This document shows positions 35,382 to 46,797 of a DNA stretch of 64,000 nucleotides, piece by piece. Origin of the DNA: Talinum fruticosum. Lineage: Eukaryota > Streptophyta > Magnoliopsida > Caryophyllales > Talinaceae. Every line of letters starts with the position of its first letter. Position 1 is the first letter of the stretch. Both the position numbers and the translations under genes were made by a program. The notes beneath the pieces were generated by a model. The model searched no databases and was not told the DNA's origin. It saw only the letters and a program-made list of their open reading frames with translations. The DNA lies in contig JAITYX010000028.1 of assembly GCA_021018815.1 (NCBI GenBank), positions 3,985,001-4,049,000 of the forward strand. The letters run 5' to 3'.

Positions 35382-37057
35382 ATGATCGTCACACATCAAA
35401 AAGAAATGCTAACATCAAAGCTTTCAATCAACCGCACCAAATCTCCTTCTTACATTCGAAATAGAACCATGAACTACATGATTGAGTTAACTCGATGGAT
35501 GCATAAGATGAGTAACATGGATAAGTTTGGATTAACCAATTGTGGGCTAAATGTCCTATTCAGCATTCGTCGGGGAAAATCTATTAGCCTTTCTTAAGGG
35601 CTGCTATTGCCTATTGGGATCGTCACCACCATGTGTTTAGGTATGGGGATAATGAGTTATGTGCCCTGCACTGAAACATTTGATGCCATACTAGGTAGTT
35701 TTAGGCAAACAAAACCAGCTTGTTCCCAAATCATCGGAAAATCTTCATGAGAAGGACAAATACCTACTAAAGCCGAGTAATAAGAATCTAGGGTGGATTC
35801 TTATAGGGAATGGAGTGAGTTTAACCAATCTGATGAAACACTACCATAACATGTACGCCTATGTTAAGCCCATCGTCATCTCGAAGCGGCAGGCTATCAT
35901 CACCGGTATGATAGATAGATTTCTACTAGTAGGAGACCAGGAAAAGTTAGCACTAACGGCTCTACTAAGTTCGGTGAAACAGTTAGAGAATTATTATTCC
36001 CTAACTCTACTAATAGTGGCTGAAACGATAATTGGCTTAGACCGAGTTGAAGCCAACGTTGAACAAACAAACCGCCGCGAAGCCTGTTGTTATTGCAGGT
36101 AAGCATAAAATAACAAACGAAAGCAAGCGAACGCCAACCGGTCGACGGCGCTCGCCAAAGGCCGAGGGGGTTCTAGTTTATACCGAAAAATTTTAACTTT
36201 CGTTCTCGTCTCTTCGTCACTATTTATTATTTCGATTTTGCTCCTGTCGGGCCTAAAAACAGGTTAGATTTTGATCGTGTAGGACACTAATATTTGATTT
36301 TGCATCCGTGATGTGTAAATCTAGTTAACGGAACATCTAAAGCTCATTGATACTCCACCGAAGTTGGATACATACCTAGTAACGCACTTCGGTAGCGGAA
36401 ATGAAAACTGGTGGTACTTGATTACCCGGCCTCTCGATGGGAAGAATATATCGAAATCATGGTAACGACCTCCTATGGTATGTTAAACACCTGGAAGGTG
36501 TCCCGGTTCAGAACCTACACTACACAAGCACCCGTGTATACATCTATTAAGCCTAGAGGATAGTAAGTATTACTTCCCTAGTTGTGTGTTGCGGCAATCG
36601 GGTAGGGAATAAGTAATACAACTATTGGATTATATCGGCCTGCAACCTTTGACTTGTTCGAGAGGGTATGGTAGCTCTAGACAAACCGGGTCGTGGCCCA
36701 AATATTGGAGAGGTCTGTCAAAACTACCGACCCCGACGGACTTGCTGACACCTAAAGGAGTTGCGAACACCACTTGTTTTTCCCTATTATCTAGAGTGGA
36801 TAATAGAAGTAGATCTCGAACGGCGAAAGTCACTGAGACGTAGAGAGCTCAATCTTGAAGAAGCCGTCCCTACTGCTGCCCCTCTACAAATTCGTGAAGT
36901 AAACCCTCGGATGGCTGCATGTGCTCATCGAAGAGAACCTAAAGCTAAAGAAACTAAAGAAAGGAGGGCCCGTCGAATCCAAGAACTAAAGGAACGCACC
37001 CGAGACGAGGAAGCTGAATCTAGCGATCCTAAGGGAAGGAAAGTGAAAATAGACTAG
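35382..37057 (+). pseudogene. DUF7745-like antisense ORF of Tat G
   Basis: It is the second antisense ORF, 400 bases downstream of the PMD ORF and on the same strand. The first part, from ATG 35382, has MNYMIELTRWMHKMSNMDKF, then (one frame over) AAIAYWDRHHHVFRYGDNEL and ETFDAILGSFRQTKPACS. A probable intron starts at 36101 (GCAG|GTAAGC) and ends near 36280 (GTGTAG). The second part contains ENWWYLITRPLDG and, near 36625, DYIGLQPLTCSRGYG. It ends in a highly charged helix (36850-37057, RREPKAKETKERRARRIQEL). The fold resembles DUF7745/plant-mobile-domain proteins by pattern only. Element F has the same gene in the same place, so it belongs to this Tat family rather than being a random capture. 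Confidence 0.6.
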
Positions 37058-37480
37058 GGCTTAGACTCCTAGGATAGAATAAAAGAAAAGGAGGATTAGT
37101 TTTACCTTTTTAGAACAGTGTTTATTTATTTTACAAGTAGTATGCTCGCAAGTATTTCCCTTTATTAGTTGTGTAATTGGGTAAGTAGTAGGGTTACCTT
37201 TTATTGAATAAAAGTCAATATTATACTATACTTTCATATTTTTGTCACTCACTTAGAGGTAAAATAAAAACAAATAAATTGGACCCCCTAGTTGGACTGC
37301 CCTAAATAACGATCGCCTAATTAGACCATCGAGTTAATAAACGAACCAAGGAAAACCGGAATAAAAGGGAGAACCGTGGTCCGGCTGTCCCACTTGTTGA
37401 CCGAGTGGTGGCCGGCGCCGCCTTGGCCTAACCTGATTAGGCTGGGCTCGACCTACTACCTAGGAGCATGCTAGGTGTAA
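37058..37480. other. Convergent spacer between antisense ORF and integrase in Tat G
   Basis: AT-rich stretch followed by GC-richer text (37380-37440). The sense pol unit and the antisense unit converge here. I see no ORF and no clear terminator. Confidence 0.35.
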
Positions 37481-38860
37481 TACTTCTTCAATCTGGTCTA
37501 AATTGGTGTACTTGAAAAATCTCTTCTCTGTCCAAATCGGTTAACTTTACCGTATCAATGGGCCTTGCCGATTGGGCTTAAATTTCCCTCGTGGGTCCTG
37601 AATTGGTGCTCTTATCTCTTTAAAGACCAAACCCCCAATTTACAAATTATAAGGCTTAACCTTCTTATTAAATGCCCCGGATATACGAGCTTGGTATATT
37701 TGAACATTATGTAAGGCGTTGAGGCACCTTTCATCCAATAAGACTAACTACTCATAATGTGCTTTGGCCTACTCAGCTTCGAAATTTGGCTCTTAGCAAT
37801 TATCTATAACGAAGGAATGACAATCTCGACTAGAAGGACTACTTCCGTGCCATAGACTAAAGAGTAAGGCGTTGCTCTCGTAGAGGTGTTAATAGAAGTT
37901 ATATAACCCCACAAAGAAAAAGGTAATTTATCCGGCCAATCCCTATAAGTAACTGTCATTTTCTCCACTATTTTCCGAATATTCTTATTAGTAGCCTCAA
38001 TCGCTTCGTTAGTCCGAGGGTGATACGAAGAAGATTTGTGATGTTGGATTTTATACTTATCCAACAAATCCGCTACTTCCTTCTTAAAATGATTGCCATG
38101 GTCACTTATTAACTCGTGGGGCACCCTATAATGATAGATAATGTTCTAGGTGATGAATTTGGCTACTGTTTCGACGTTAAAGTTGCATAGGAAGCTGCCT
38201 CTACCCATTTGGTGAAGTAGTCGATTGCTTGCTAACACAAATTTGTGACCACTTGTTCCTTTAGGAGTCACGTTGCCAATAATGTCTATTCCCCAAACTG
38301 AAAATGACTAGGGAGAAGATAGTGTAGTAAGAAATGACGGGGTTGGTGTTGTAGATTTGCATACACCGACACTTATGGCATCTTCTAACAAAGTCATGAC
38401 AATCCACTGCCATGGTTGACCAGTAATAACCAAGTCTCTGCACCTTCCGGACCAACATCCTACCGTTCATGTGAGGTCCACATTCCCCACCATGAATCTC
38501 TTCCATGATGCACTTTGCTTCATGTTGATTGACACAAAGTAAGTTAATCCCGAGTTAGTTTTCTTAAATAGTCGCCCCTAATTGATGAAGAATTGGGTAG
38601 CCAACATCCTGATGGCTCTTTGGGCTCTAAATGTGGAGTCCAAGGGATGTTCTTGCTTATCTAAATACTTGGTAAATGTCATTATACCAACTGGTATGGT
38701 TAATATTAGACACTTCTAAGGTATAGACATAAGCGAGGCTTAGTCCAGTCACTCAATGTGAATAGGCATTGAGTTAATGCCAGCAGGGATATTGATCATG
38801 GATGCTAACTTAGCTAACGCATCCGCAAATTGATTATCATCCCTAGGAAGGTAAGTGAAT
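37480..38860 (-). pseudogene. Integrase of Tat G
   Basis: The minus strand encodes the integrase in pieces. The N-terminal zinc-binding region includes GGECGPHMNGRM and GYYWSTMAVDCHDFVRRC with its paired cysteines (38506-38330). The catalytic core follows: WGIDIIG (first Asp, near 38290), ISDHGNHF (second Asp, near 38100) and NEAIEATNKNI (Glu, near 38010), so the D,D,E residues are still readable. WPDKLPFSLWGY and TPYSLVYGTEVVL follow. The C-terminal blocks LLDERCLNALHNVQIYQARI and KEIRAPIQDPRGKFKP are at 37760-37560. Stops and shifts occur between 38260 and 38140 and after 37804. It would insert cDNA into chromatin. The upstream end is displaced by the solo LTR at 38867. Confidence 0.88.
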
Positions 38861-38866
38861 GAGATA

Positions 38867-40239
38867 TGAAGGTTTGCTCTTCGATAGTCTTAGTCACCCT
38901 AGAGGGGGTGAATAGGGTGATGAGGAAACCCTCCTGGGGCAGAAAACCACGGACGAGTGCTAGTCCAAGCACCAAGTCAAATCCACTATTTTGAATCCAC
39001 ATAATACAACGGACTGACTTAACCGAATTGCTCCCTTAAACAATTTCTTACGAGTTTTCCTAAACTTAGAAGTTCCCTTATCTAATCTAGTACTTCCTAA
39101 CCGAGGTAACCTTTACAGACTAGGGACAAGCGAGCTGAGTTAACCCTTACAGCTTAGTCAAGGGACCTTACTTAGAAAGTCGGAAGAGTATGTGATCTGA
39201 TTACAAGACTTTACAACTCGAGAAAATTATAGACTGGGAGTTGTAAATAGAAGATTGAATATGAAGACAATGACTTTCGCTTAAGTAATGTGTTCCAATA
39301 ACAGTTCCAACAATCTTCAAGTCTTGTGAAGTGGTTCTATTTATAGATGGCCAAGCAGATTAGCCGTTGTGACTTATTTCCGAACGAAGTCCTTCCTAAC
39401 CGTTGTAACGGTTCTTTTGAGTCACTCAAAAAGATCCGTTGAGATGTGAACGTTATGCAACAGCTCTTGGATCCTAAAGGTGCTCCGATCTCATCGGTGA
39501 TGTTTGAAAGGAAGGTGGAAACCACCGTTGAGTTTAGTGTTGATGTTTTCCAGTTTTGGAAACAAACAATCCCGACACGGCGTCCGAGCCTTGTTCAAAA
39601 GTAGATAAGCCTTGTCTGCTGGTGATTGACAACTTGAAGCCGGTTACTTTTGTAATTCAAAAATGAGATAACCTCGTTTAGATAACCTACAAAAGTAAAC
39701 CACTTTGGTTCTCAAAGTATAAAATACTTTGGTCTAACATTAGGCACGAGATAATAATTTAATTAAGACAATTAAGTGCATAATTATCTTAGGCCTAGAG
39801 GAGTGGAATTTTCTGAGTCTAATGTTCATTATAATCAAATTCATCCGAGTCGACCTTAATAGAGATTAAGTTATAAGAGTGAAAACATCGAGTACAAGGA
39901 CTTGATCCGGAGAAATAATTCTCAAACGTACAAGCCGACTTAGAAAGATGAATTAACGTTGTAATTCTCTTTACTTTTGAGATGTGCGATCAGAACTTAG
40001 ATAAAAAGTATTAGAGAGATTATTTGAACATGTGATAGATCCGAGTGATATCCGAGTAACTCGAAACATCAATGTGAGAAGATAAACAAGAATGTGTTTC
40101 TTGAGTCGATCGAAATGAATGAAAACTTATTCAGGAGTTTCTATAACACTTAGAATGACTTGTAATCAAAACTTAGTAGGGATGAGGTTTGTACCTAAGT
40201 CTTTACTCAGAATGATCTAGATTCGAGTCCGAGTCTTCA
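38867..40239 (-). repeat. Solo LTR A2 (copia family A), TSD AGATA
   Basis: Starts TGAAGGTTTGCTC and ends CCGAGTCTTCA on the plus strand, flanked by perfect AGATA (38862-38866 and 40240-40244). It is 1373 bp, with no internal region, and is related to A1 and A3. It splits the pol of Tat G between the second RNase H and integrase. Its flanks resume that reading on both sides (QISQRWK and PYQAYL on one side, FTYLPRDDNQFADALAKLAS on the other). Confidence 0.95.
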
Positions 40240-40244
40240 AGATA

Positions 40245-40615
40245 TTCTAAAAATATTTAGATAATTCTGTCAAGTATGCCTGGTAGGGTGCCAAGGCCTC
40301 ACTACGTACCTTCCACCTTTGTGAAATTTGATTGATAATCAAACTGGAATCTCCAAAACCCTTATATTCTTGACCCCGATTTCTTTTGCAACCTCAAGTC
40401 CTGTGATACAAGCCTCGTACTCTGCAGTGTTATTGGTGACCTCGAAGTCTAGTTTGACTGAAATGGGAGTATGTGCTCCCTCCGGCGATACTAAAAGAAT
40501 ACCTACTCGAAAGCCCTTCGATTGAAAGCGCCATTGAAGTACATTTTCCAAACGTCCATCTCTACTTATAAAATGATTTCATCTCGGAAAGTCAAGGTGC
40601 TTGGGTTGTAATTCG
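40245..40615 (-). pseudogene. Second RNase H (Tat-type) of Tat G
   Basis: The minus strand reads LQWRFQSKGFRVGILLVSP, then LDFEVTNNTAEYEACITGLE and QISQRWKVRSEALAPYQAYL. The NNTAEYEA block holds the catalytic Glu of archaeal-type RNase H that Tat elements carry in addition to the Ty3 one. The expected first Asp (FDGA-like) near 40580 appears as SRDGR. It would remove RNA and primer during reverse transcription. One frameshift separates the last part, and the C-terminal portion continues across solo LTR A2. Confidence 0.78.
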
Positions 40616-40639
40616 AGCACAGGTAAATCAGGTAAGAAT

Positions 40640-42120
40640 TCTAACACTACCGTTCCTTTGATAGCTTTTTGAGGGACGAACTTGAGTTTGAATTCGATAG
40701 CATGACAATCCATCGTGCTATCTTACTCGCGATAGTCGATTGCTCAAGTATATACGTAATAGGATCCATAGATGCTAACACATGTACCGTGTGGGCTAAC
40801 ATATAGTGTGTGAGCTTCTTGGTAGCCCGGACTAAAGCCAAAGATGTCTTCTCTAGTGGCGTATATCTAGTCTCGTAATCCAGGAACTTCTTACCTAGAT
40901 AGTAGATCGCACGTTCTTCTTTCTCGTCTCATTGAGCTAGCATGGCTCCCAGAATGGTTTCTATTGTGGTGAGATATAGAAGTAATGGTTTCCCGATTGG
41001 GGTGGAACTAACACCTGGAGGATTAGCCAGGTATTCCTTAGCCTTCTTGAATGCTTGTTGGCACTTGGCATCCCAAATGGGCTCAGATCTTTTCTTTAAC
41101 TTCTTGAAAATGGGTTCATATACCATAGTCGGTTTTGATATGAAATGACTAATGTCCTACAAACGTCCTAAGAAACCTCTTATCTCTTTCTCCATACTTG
41201 GTGGAGAGATCTCCTGAATGGCCTTCATCTTGGATGGATTAACCTCGATTCATCTATGACTGACAACAAAACCTAATAGTTTACTAGAGGTTATTCCCAA
41301 GGCACACTTTTGAGGATTAAGGTGCATGTTGTATTTCCTTAGTCTATGGATCATATCATGCGAGTAGTGTCGTTGTTGTCCTATGATATGTTGCACTCGG
41401 CATTTTTAGCCCAAATGGCATCACCACATAACAGTAAGTTCCCCATTGAGTGATGAAAGTCATCTTCTCCATGTCTTCTTCAACCATCTTCATCTAATTA
41501 TATCCGACATAACCATCCATGACCGAGAGTACAATATGACCGGTTGTATTATCTACCGGAAGATCGATATGAGGTAATGGGAAATCATCCTTAGGACTGG
41601 CCTTATTTAAATCCCCGAAGTTGATGCACATACAAACTTTGCCATCTTTCTTCGGGACCCGAACTATATTTGCTACCCCCGAGAATAGTGAACTACCTTA
41701 ATGAACCCGAGCATCTAACCGTTTCGAACCTCTTCTTTAATCTTCAAAGCCCATTCTGGTTTCATCCTCTTCAACTTTTTCTTAACCGGCTTAGCATCCT
41801 CATAAAGCAAAATTTTATGTTCTCGCTATACTCGGATCTATACCCTGCATGTCTTTGTAAGACCATGCAAAGACATTGATAAATTTTGCAAGGAGTGAAC
41901 TGAATTGCTTCCGCTCTTCCGGGTTTAAAGTTTTCCCAATATTGACTTTCTGGGCTTGATCAAATGACCCCAGATTAATTGTTATTGTTTCCTCTATTAA
42001 TGGTGAGCGATTTTCATGATCTTCCATAGCTTTTATTAATCCTTTAGGGATTTCTAGTTCATCAATAGAGGCATAACAATTAAAAGCAAGAGGAGTCGAA
42101 GAGTAAGGGGAATGGTTCAC
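40640..42120 (-). pseudogene. Reverse transcriptase and RNase H of Tat G, palm motif deleted
   Basis: From 42120 the minus strand reads FAWSYKDMQGIDPSI (RT start, about 41890-41840), PKKDGKVCMCINFGDLNK, DFPLPHIDLPVDNTTGH, MDGYVGYN (first catalytic Asp), MTFITQWGTYCY and VMPFGLKM. After the next block the sequence jumps at 41345/41346 from HDMIH to LRKYNMHLNPQKCALG, so the YxDD strand that carries the other two catalytic Asp is missing. The connection and RNase H follow: FLGRL, FKKAKEYLANPPG, LDYETRYTPLEKTSLALV, HTVHVLASMDPITYILEQ. Stops and shifts are common. The intact enzyme copies element RNA in cytoplasmic particles; this one is dead. Confidence 0.9.
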
Positions 42121-42575
42121 TTTATTGAAAGAAGCAACGAGTACATCAAACTCGAAATAGAATTGGAAACGATCGAATTAGGAAAAGAACTAGAAACAAT
42201 AGAAGGAGAAATACAAGCCCTAGCACTAGACTCGAGAATGAGGATGGGCTCCTAGGCTAACACAAACTCTTGGACCTCCTCAGCATCAATCCAAGTAACA
42301 TGCTTGGACTCTCTTATATCAACATCGGTGATGAACTTGGATGGATCGAACAGTTTGTATGACATAGCTAGCGACAGTACCAAGACCGAGTTCCCCTCTA
42401 GATTACCCTCTTGACCAAATAAGAGACAGAAAAGATTGTTTCTAGCGAGATTGATCAAGTCTAATGTGGACTGTCCCTCTTTGAAGAGGTAAGGTGCCTC
42501 CTTTCTAGAATATAGCAATCATTGAAAACCTCTAAACCAGGTACTAGGATACCCTTCTCCTTGATGTAATAGGGC
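42121..42575 (-). other. Linker between protease and RT of Tat G
   Basis: The minus strand has open pieces such as YKLFDPSKFITDVDIRES and HVTWIDAEEVQEFVLA without a recognised domain. In Tat elements this is an acidic linker between protease and reverse transcriptase. Confidence 0.5.
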
Positions 42576-43501
42576 TCAGGAAAACCATAATAAGGAAAGT
42601 TGTCTCCTTCTCTCGAAACTACCCATTCGAGTATAAGGAAAGGGCTTAATAGAATGGACTGTGTGTGGTTCAGTCCTCTTCACTTGGATTTCCCACTTGG
42701 GTTGAGTTATGTCCTTAGTAGTAAGTTGATAGCCTAGTCTAAAGTTATAATTATTAGTGGGTTCAAAGTGTGGGAAAATAGGGTGGTATGCCCTTCGACC
42801 TATAGCAAGACACTGGAAAATACCCCTTCTTCCTAAGTATCGAATGGACATTAGGGTTGCCATGAGGGTTAAAGGTAAAAGGTGCTTCATCCTCTTCTAA
42901 GGTAGCAACGGTTTCAAATCCGTAAAGTTCTTCATCATTAGCATTGCGCTCAATCTCCACTACGGAGTCTTTGGAAGTGATAGCAGCATAAAGATTATCC
43001 CCGTTGACGGTTATAACTTGACCTTTAATGATCATCTTGACCTTCGATGCAGTGTAGAGGCCATTGCTCGATGATCATGCAACCAAGGGCGACCCGAAGT
43101 AGGTTGAAAGTAGCTGGGATATCTAGGACTTGGAACTCGATATTCTTCTCCACTGACCCTATATTGATTAGACATGTCACCGTTCCCAAGACTGTTCTTC
43201 TAGAATTATCATAAGCTTGAAGATGAATAGTTTGCTTAGAGTTTTGTTGCTCCCTAATTCTTGACCTTTTAGCAGTTCTCCAGGGACATACGCTACTCGC
43301 TAATCCATTGTCTACTAAGGTTAAGGGAAAAAACTTGTCGATGCAACTTACGGTTAAATAAAGGGCATTATTGTGTGCAACGCCTTCTTCTAGGAGATCT
43401 TTCTTATCAAAAGTAATGGTTCTATCCCCACTGTTGATCAATCCTACTACTTCCTTTGGCGTGGTCTCGGGAGAAACTTTGATCTTGCTTGAGTGCATCA
43501 A
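42576..43501 (-). pseudogene. Aspartic protease region of Tat G
   Basis: The minus strand opens at 43501. ITFDKKDLLEEGVAHNNALY and FFPLTLVDNGLASSVCP contain the active-site loop. VLGTVTCLINIG and VEKNIEFQVLDIPATFNLLR follow. A frameshift near 43040 leads into GQVITVNGDNLYA and a mixed linker to about 42576. The active site reads D-N-G, where retropepsins usually have D-T/S-G; D-N-G is seen in some Tat-like proteins. It would process the Gag-Pol polyprotein. Confidence 0.82.
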
Positions 43502-43639
43502 TCAAGGCTTGCCTATGTTTCTAGGAAGGAGATATTAATTGCTAGATTGAATGTTAGCTTTTAATTTCTGAAGTTGCTTAAGGATTGGGTCTTCTTCCTT
43601 TGTAGCTTCAGGCTCTTTTGGGGCTTCCTAAGTCTGTTG

Positions 43640-45137
43640 TGGACCCAAAGGTGCATTGTGTCGTACTAATCTAGTAAGAAACTGAACCATAGTGCTCTTA
43701 CTGTCACCCCAAAAGTCTTCTTCTTCTAAGGGTGGTGTGCCCCAAAAGTCATCACTATTATTGTCACTATCGCCTTTTGTTTTATAAACATCTTCTTCAT
43801 CACTTACCCACAGCCCCTGGACTTCGGATCTAATGGAGGTAGATTAAGAAGCGGTTTGACCCATTAATGTCTCGGATAAAAACATAAGGATCCCACTTAC
43901 CTGGTGTGGGTTCAGCGAAGATGGCTAGGGTGCCACTAAAAGGGTTTTTATTGTTGCTTGGTTTCTAGGTAGCCTTAGGCAAAGGTAGTTGGCCATTTCG
44001 AAACATGCTTTCTAGTATGTTCTAGAATGTCCAACACTGTTCGATTTCGTGTCCTCGTGCACGATGGTATTTATAAAATTTTCCCGCGTCCCAATTTTTG
44101 GATTAATTTGCGGTTTTTATTCTGCTCTAATAGGTGGCAATTCTATCTTCCCTTTTTCCAAGAGACAGTCAAAGACTTTGGTATACGTAGTATCGATAGG
44201 AGTGAAGTCGGTATACCTGTTGAGGACATTGACATCCGCACCCTGGTAGCATTGCCAACATTAGAGGTTTTCTTATCTTTGGAATGATAATTACCTCTAT
44301 ATCTAGTCACGACTTTTGTAGTCGCGGTGGATAACTTTTCTTCTATGAGCAAACCAGCATCTCTTAGGGTTGAAAAGTTCATCATGGGTAGAAATTTGAG
44401 GTGCGGATTATAATTGGGCTGAAGGTTCTTTACAATAATTCAAACTTGATCCTTCTCGGAGGTCGATCAACCATATGGGCTGCCTTTGCTCTCCATCCGG
44501 TAAGGAAATCCGTAAAGCTCTCCTTCTCGCCTTGTTTGATTAATTCGAGTGACGAGTAGATTAGTGTTATAAGAGTATTGATGGAGGAACTCTTTGCACA
44601 AATCTGTCTAATTGGAAACCGTGCGTAGGTCAACCTCATTGTACCACTTCATTACATTAGTATCAAATGTCTAGGGAAGATGATGTGTAAGTGTCTTTAG
44701 AAATGTTCTTAAGAGTTATTGCTCCTAAGAAGTTGCTTACATGTTGATGGGGATTTTAGAAACCTTTAAACTTAATATCAAGCATAGTAAACTTAGGAGG
44801 TAGTTTACCCTTAGGGATTGAAGTGAACCCCCTATGATCGAAGTAATGATTACCGAACATGGATGACTCCCTCAACATCTATTCTATCTGATGTGTATTG
44901 GAATCGGACCAAGATTTGGATTCGAGGCTTAGGGAATTCAGGTTTGGGACTATTTGAAGAAGATGAGACACGTGGGGGTGGTAGAATCAATGTTGTTTCC
45001 CTTTTCAAACACTCAGATTCTTCAACCTTTTCCTTCTTCAAACATTCAGTTTCCTCATCTCTCTTACTAGCCTCGATAGCCACTGATGATTTCCTTAAGA
45101 TCCCTCGATATAGACGATATTTGTTTTTCTTGATCAC
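43640..45137 (-). pseudogene. Gag of Tat G
   Basis: Taken from ATG 45137. The first part is charged and coiled (SKRDEETECLKKEKVEES, Ser/Pro-rich). The Retrotrans_gag core has LELIKQGEKESFTDFLTGWR and AKAAHMVDRPP (44540-44450). FSTLRDAGLLIEEKL follows (44385-44340). A zinc-knuckle-like block reads KYHRARGHEIEQCW near 44040. Frames break at about 44840, 44440 and 44140. Gag builds the particle. Its start lies 1.6 kb from the primer-binding site, a long leader typical for Tat/Ogre elements. Confidence 0.82.
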
Positions 45138-46778
45138 TCAACCCAATTTCCACCTTAGCTATTTTCTTGTTAAGCATACTGAGGTTAAGATATTGCTATG
45201 GGTTGGGATCCATTGGAAGGGAACTTTTTTAGGTACTTGTTTTAGAACAAGGAGTAAATTGTAATGGTGTTGTATGCACCGAGGCTTATCGCACCGATAT
45301 AGACCGTGGAGTAGAAAGAAAAGACTATGTGCTAGATTCCTTGGTAAGATGTTCTAATCTTTTAGAGCTCGGATTCCGATGATACTCGGTTGCCGTAGAC
45401 TTCCTATTCTGCATCCCAAAGGATGAGGTTTAGGACTATGTGAGAGAAGTTCACTTTTAGGAGGAAGGGACTCAAGCGCAAGACCCGAAGAGGCTAAGGA
45501 TGCTTTTTATTTGGATGCACATAAAGAATGTGATGATGATATGATGAATGACTTAATTGCATGATCCTTAGAAAAAGATGCTTCCTATATGATAATGCAT
45601 TTCGTTATCCGAGATGATTTTTAGAACTAAATGCAAAATTTTTTTTATTTATTTTATTTTATTTTATTTTATTGAGGGTAAGCGGGCCCACCCATTGGAT
45701 CCCCTATCTCAAGGAAACCCCAACGGGCTTAATAGGGCCGGGAAGTGGGATGCCAATCATAATTATACCCACAGACACACAAATCCTCAAACTTGAGAAA
45801 TTTGTGTCCACCCGGATTCGAACCTGGTGGAGAGCTTGGGAATAGGGTGAGTGGCCATCAAGCCACTCACCTCTCGGCAAAAACTAAATGCAAAATGGAA
45901 AGGACAAACTCAAACATCTTAATATGAAATGATTTTACTTGGCCAATGCAAATGGAGTAACCTAATATGAGATAATCTTATTTGGCTAATGCAAATGGAC
46001 TCACCTAATATGAGATGATTTTATTTGGCTAATGCAAATAGAAAATGAGAACGTAAGAGAATGAAAAAAGACTAGACAATAAGAGAAAGGGACTTCTAGT
46101 AAGACCCTTTTGCAAATAGCAAATAATTAAGCTATTAAAAGGAAAATTTTTGGAATGACACGGAAAGTGTAGACAATGGACCAACCTTAATAGGAAAGAA
46201 GGCATTTTATCTTTTGGCTAAATGCATATAAAGGACCGACTCTAGGAAATTCATTAGAGTATTTTATTTTCACCCATGCAAGGATCTAATCAGCTCTCCT
46301 CACCTATTCCTAAAGGCTCACAAACAAAAGATTAAATCTACACACACTCAATCAAGCATGCCATAAAGTTTGGGTGGCACCTAAAAGTGCAAAAGTTCTA
46401 TGGCCCAAGAGTTCAAGAGTTTGGATACATGGTGACATATAGTCCGAGAATTTGGTCCCCCACGGGTTGCAAGACTAAGGATACCAACCAGAATTCCAGT
46501 GTCTCTTGGTGAACCAAGTGTTTAGCCCAAGAGTGCATGCTACGAGGGAGGAGGTATTGTTTCCTCGGGCAATCAAGCTTAGCTGGGCCTGCTGAAGGAA
46601 CCAAGTGGGAGCCTCTCTCCGGAAAAGGTAAGTAGGGGGTACAATAAAGTTTTCCTAGATATCCAAAATAATATTTAAAATAATTCAAAGGTTGCTAAAT
46701 GCGGGATGCCGAAAGCAAATACATTATTAAAACACACTACTCAAATTTTGAAGTTTCGCCCTCTTAATAAAAAGTTTA
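45138..46778 (-). other. Leader of Tat G between PBS and gag
   Basis: About 1.4 kb of non-coding sequence once the SINE is removed. It contains a short near-repeat with the words AATGATTTTACTTGGCCAATGC and TGATTTTATTTGGCTAATGC at 45930-46045 (three copies, period about 53 bases). An open frame at 46413-46688 has no recognisable protein features. Confidence 0.6.
45640..45881 (-). mobile_element. tRNA-derived SINE with 15-bp TSD
   Basis: On the minus strand the element begins TTTGCCGAGAGGTGAGTGGC. It has a pol III A box at 45855-45865 (TGGCTTGATGG) and a B box GGTTCGAATCC at 45814-45824, and ends in an AAATA/ATAAA-rich tail (45640-45676). It is flanked by perfect copies of AACTAAATGCAAAAT (45625-45639 and 45882-45896). 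Length is about 242 bp. The internal promoter, A-rich tail and long TSD are those of a LINE-mobilised SINE. It sits in the leader of Tat G. Confidence 0.93.
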
Positions 46779-46796
46779 TCCCCAGTGGAGTCGTCA
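46779..46796 (-). other. Primer-binding site of Tat G (tRNA-Arg type)
   Basis: The minus strand reads TGACGACTCCACTGGGGA, close to the TGGCGACTC(C/T)(A/G)CTGGGGA found next to the 5' LTR of Ogre/Tat elements. It defines the inner LTR end at 46798. Confidence 0.8.
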
Positions 46797-46797
46797 C

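Noticed and set aside
45810..45870. Possible tRNA gene (B box GGTTCGAATCC and A box)
   Set aside because: No cloverleaf with anticodon arm is evident, and the sequence ends in an A-rich tail with a 15-bp TSD, so it is a SINE.
46413..46688. 91-codon ORF in the Tat leader
   Set aside because: It lies between the primer-binding site and gag, has no domain, and nothing equivalent is recognisable elsewhere in the window.
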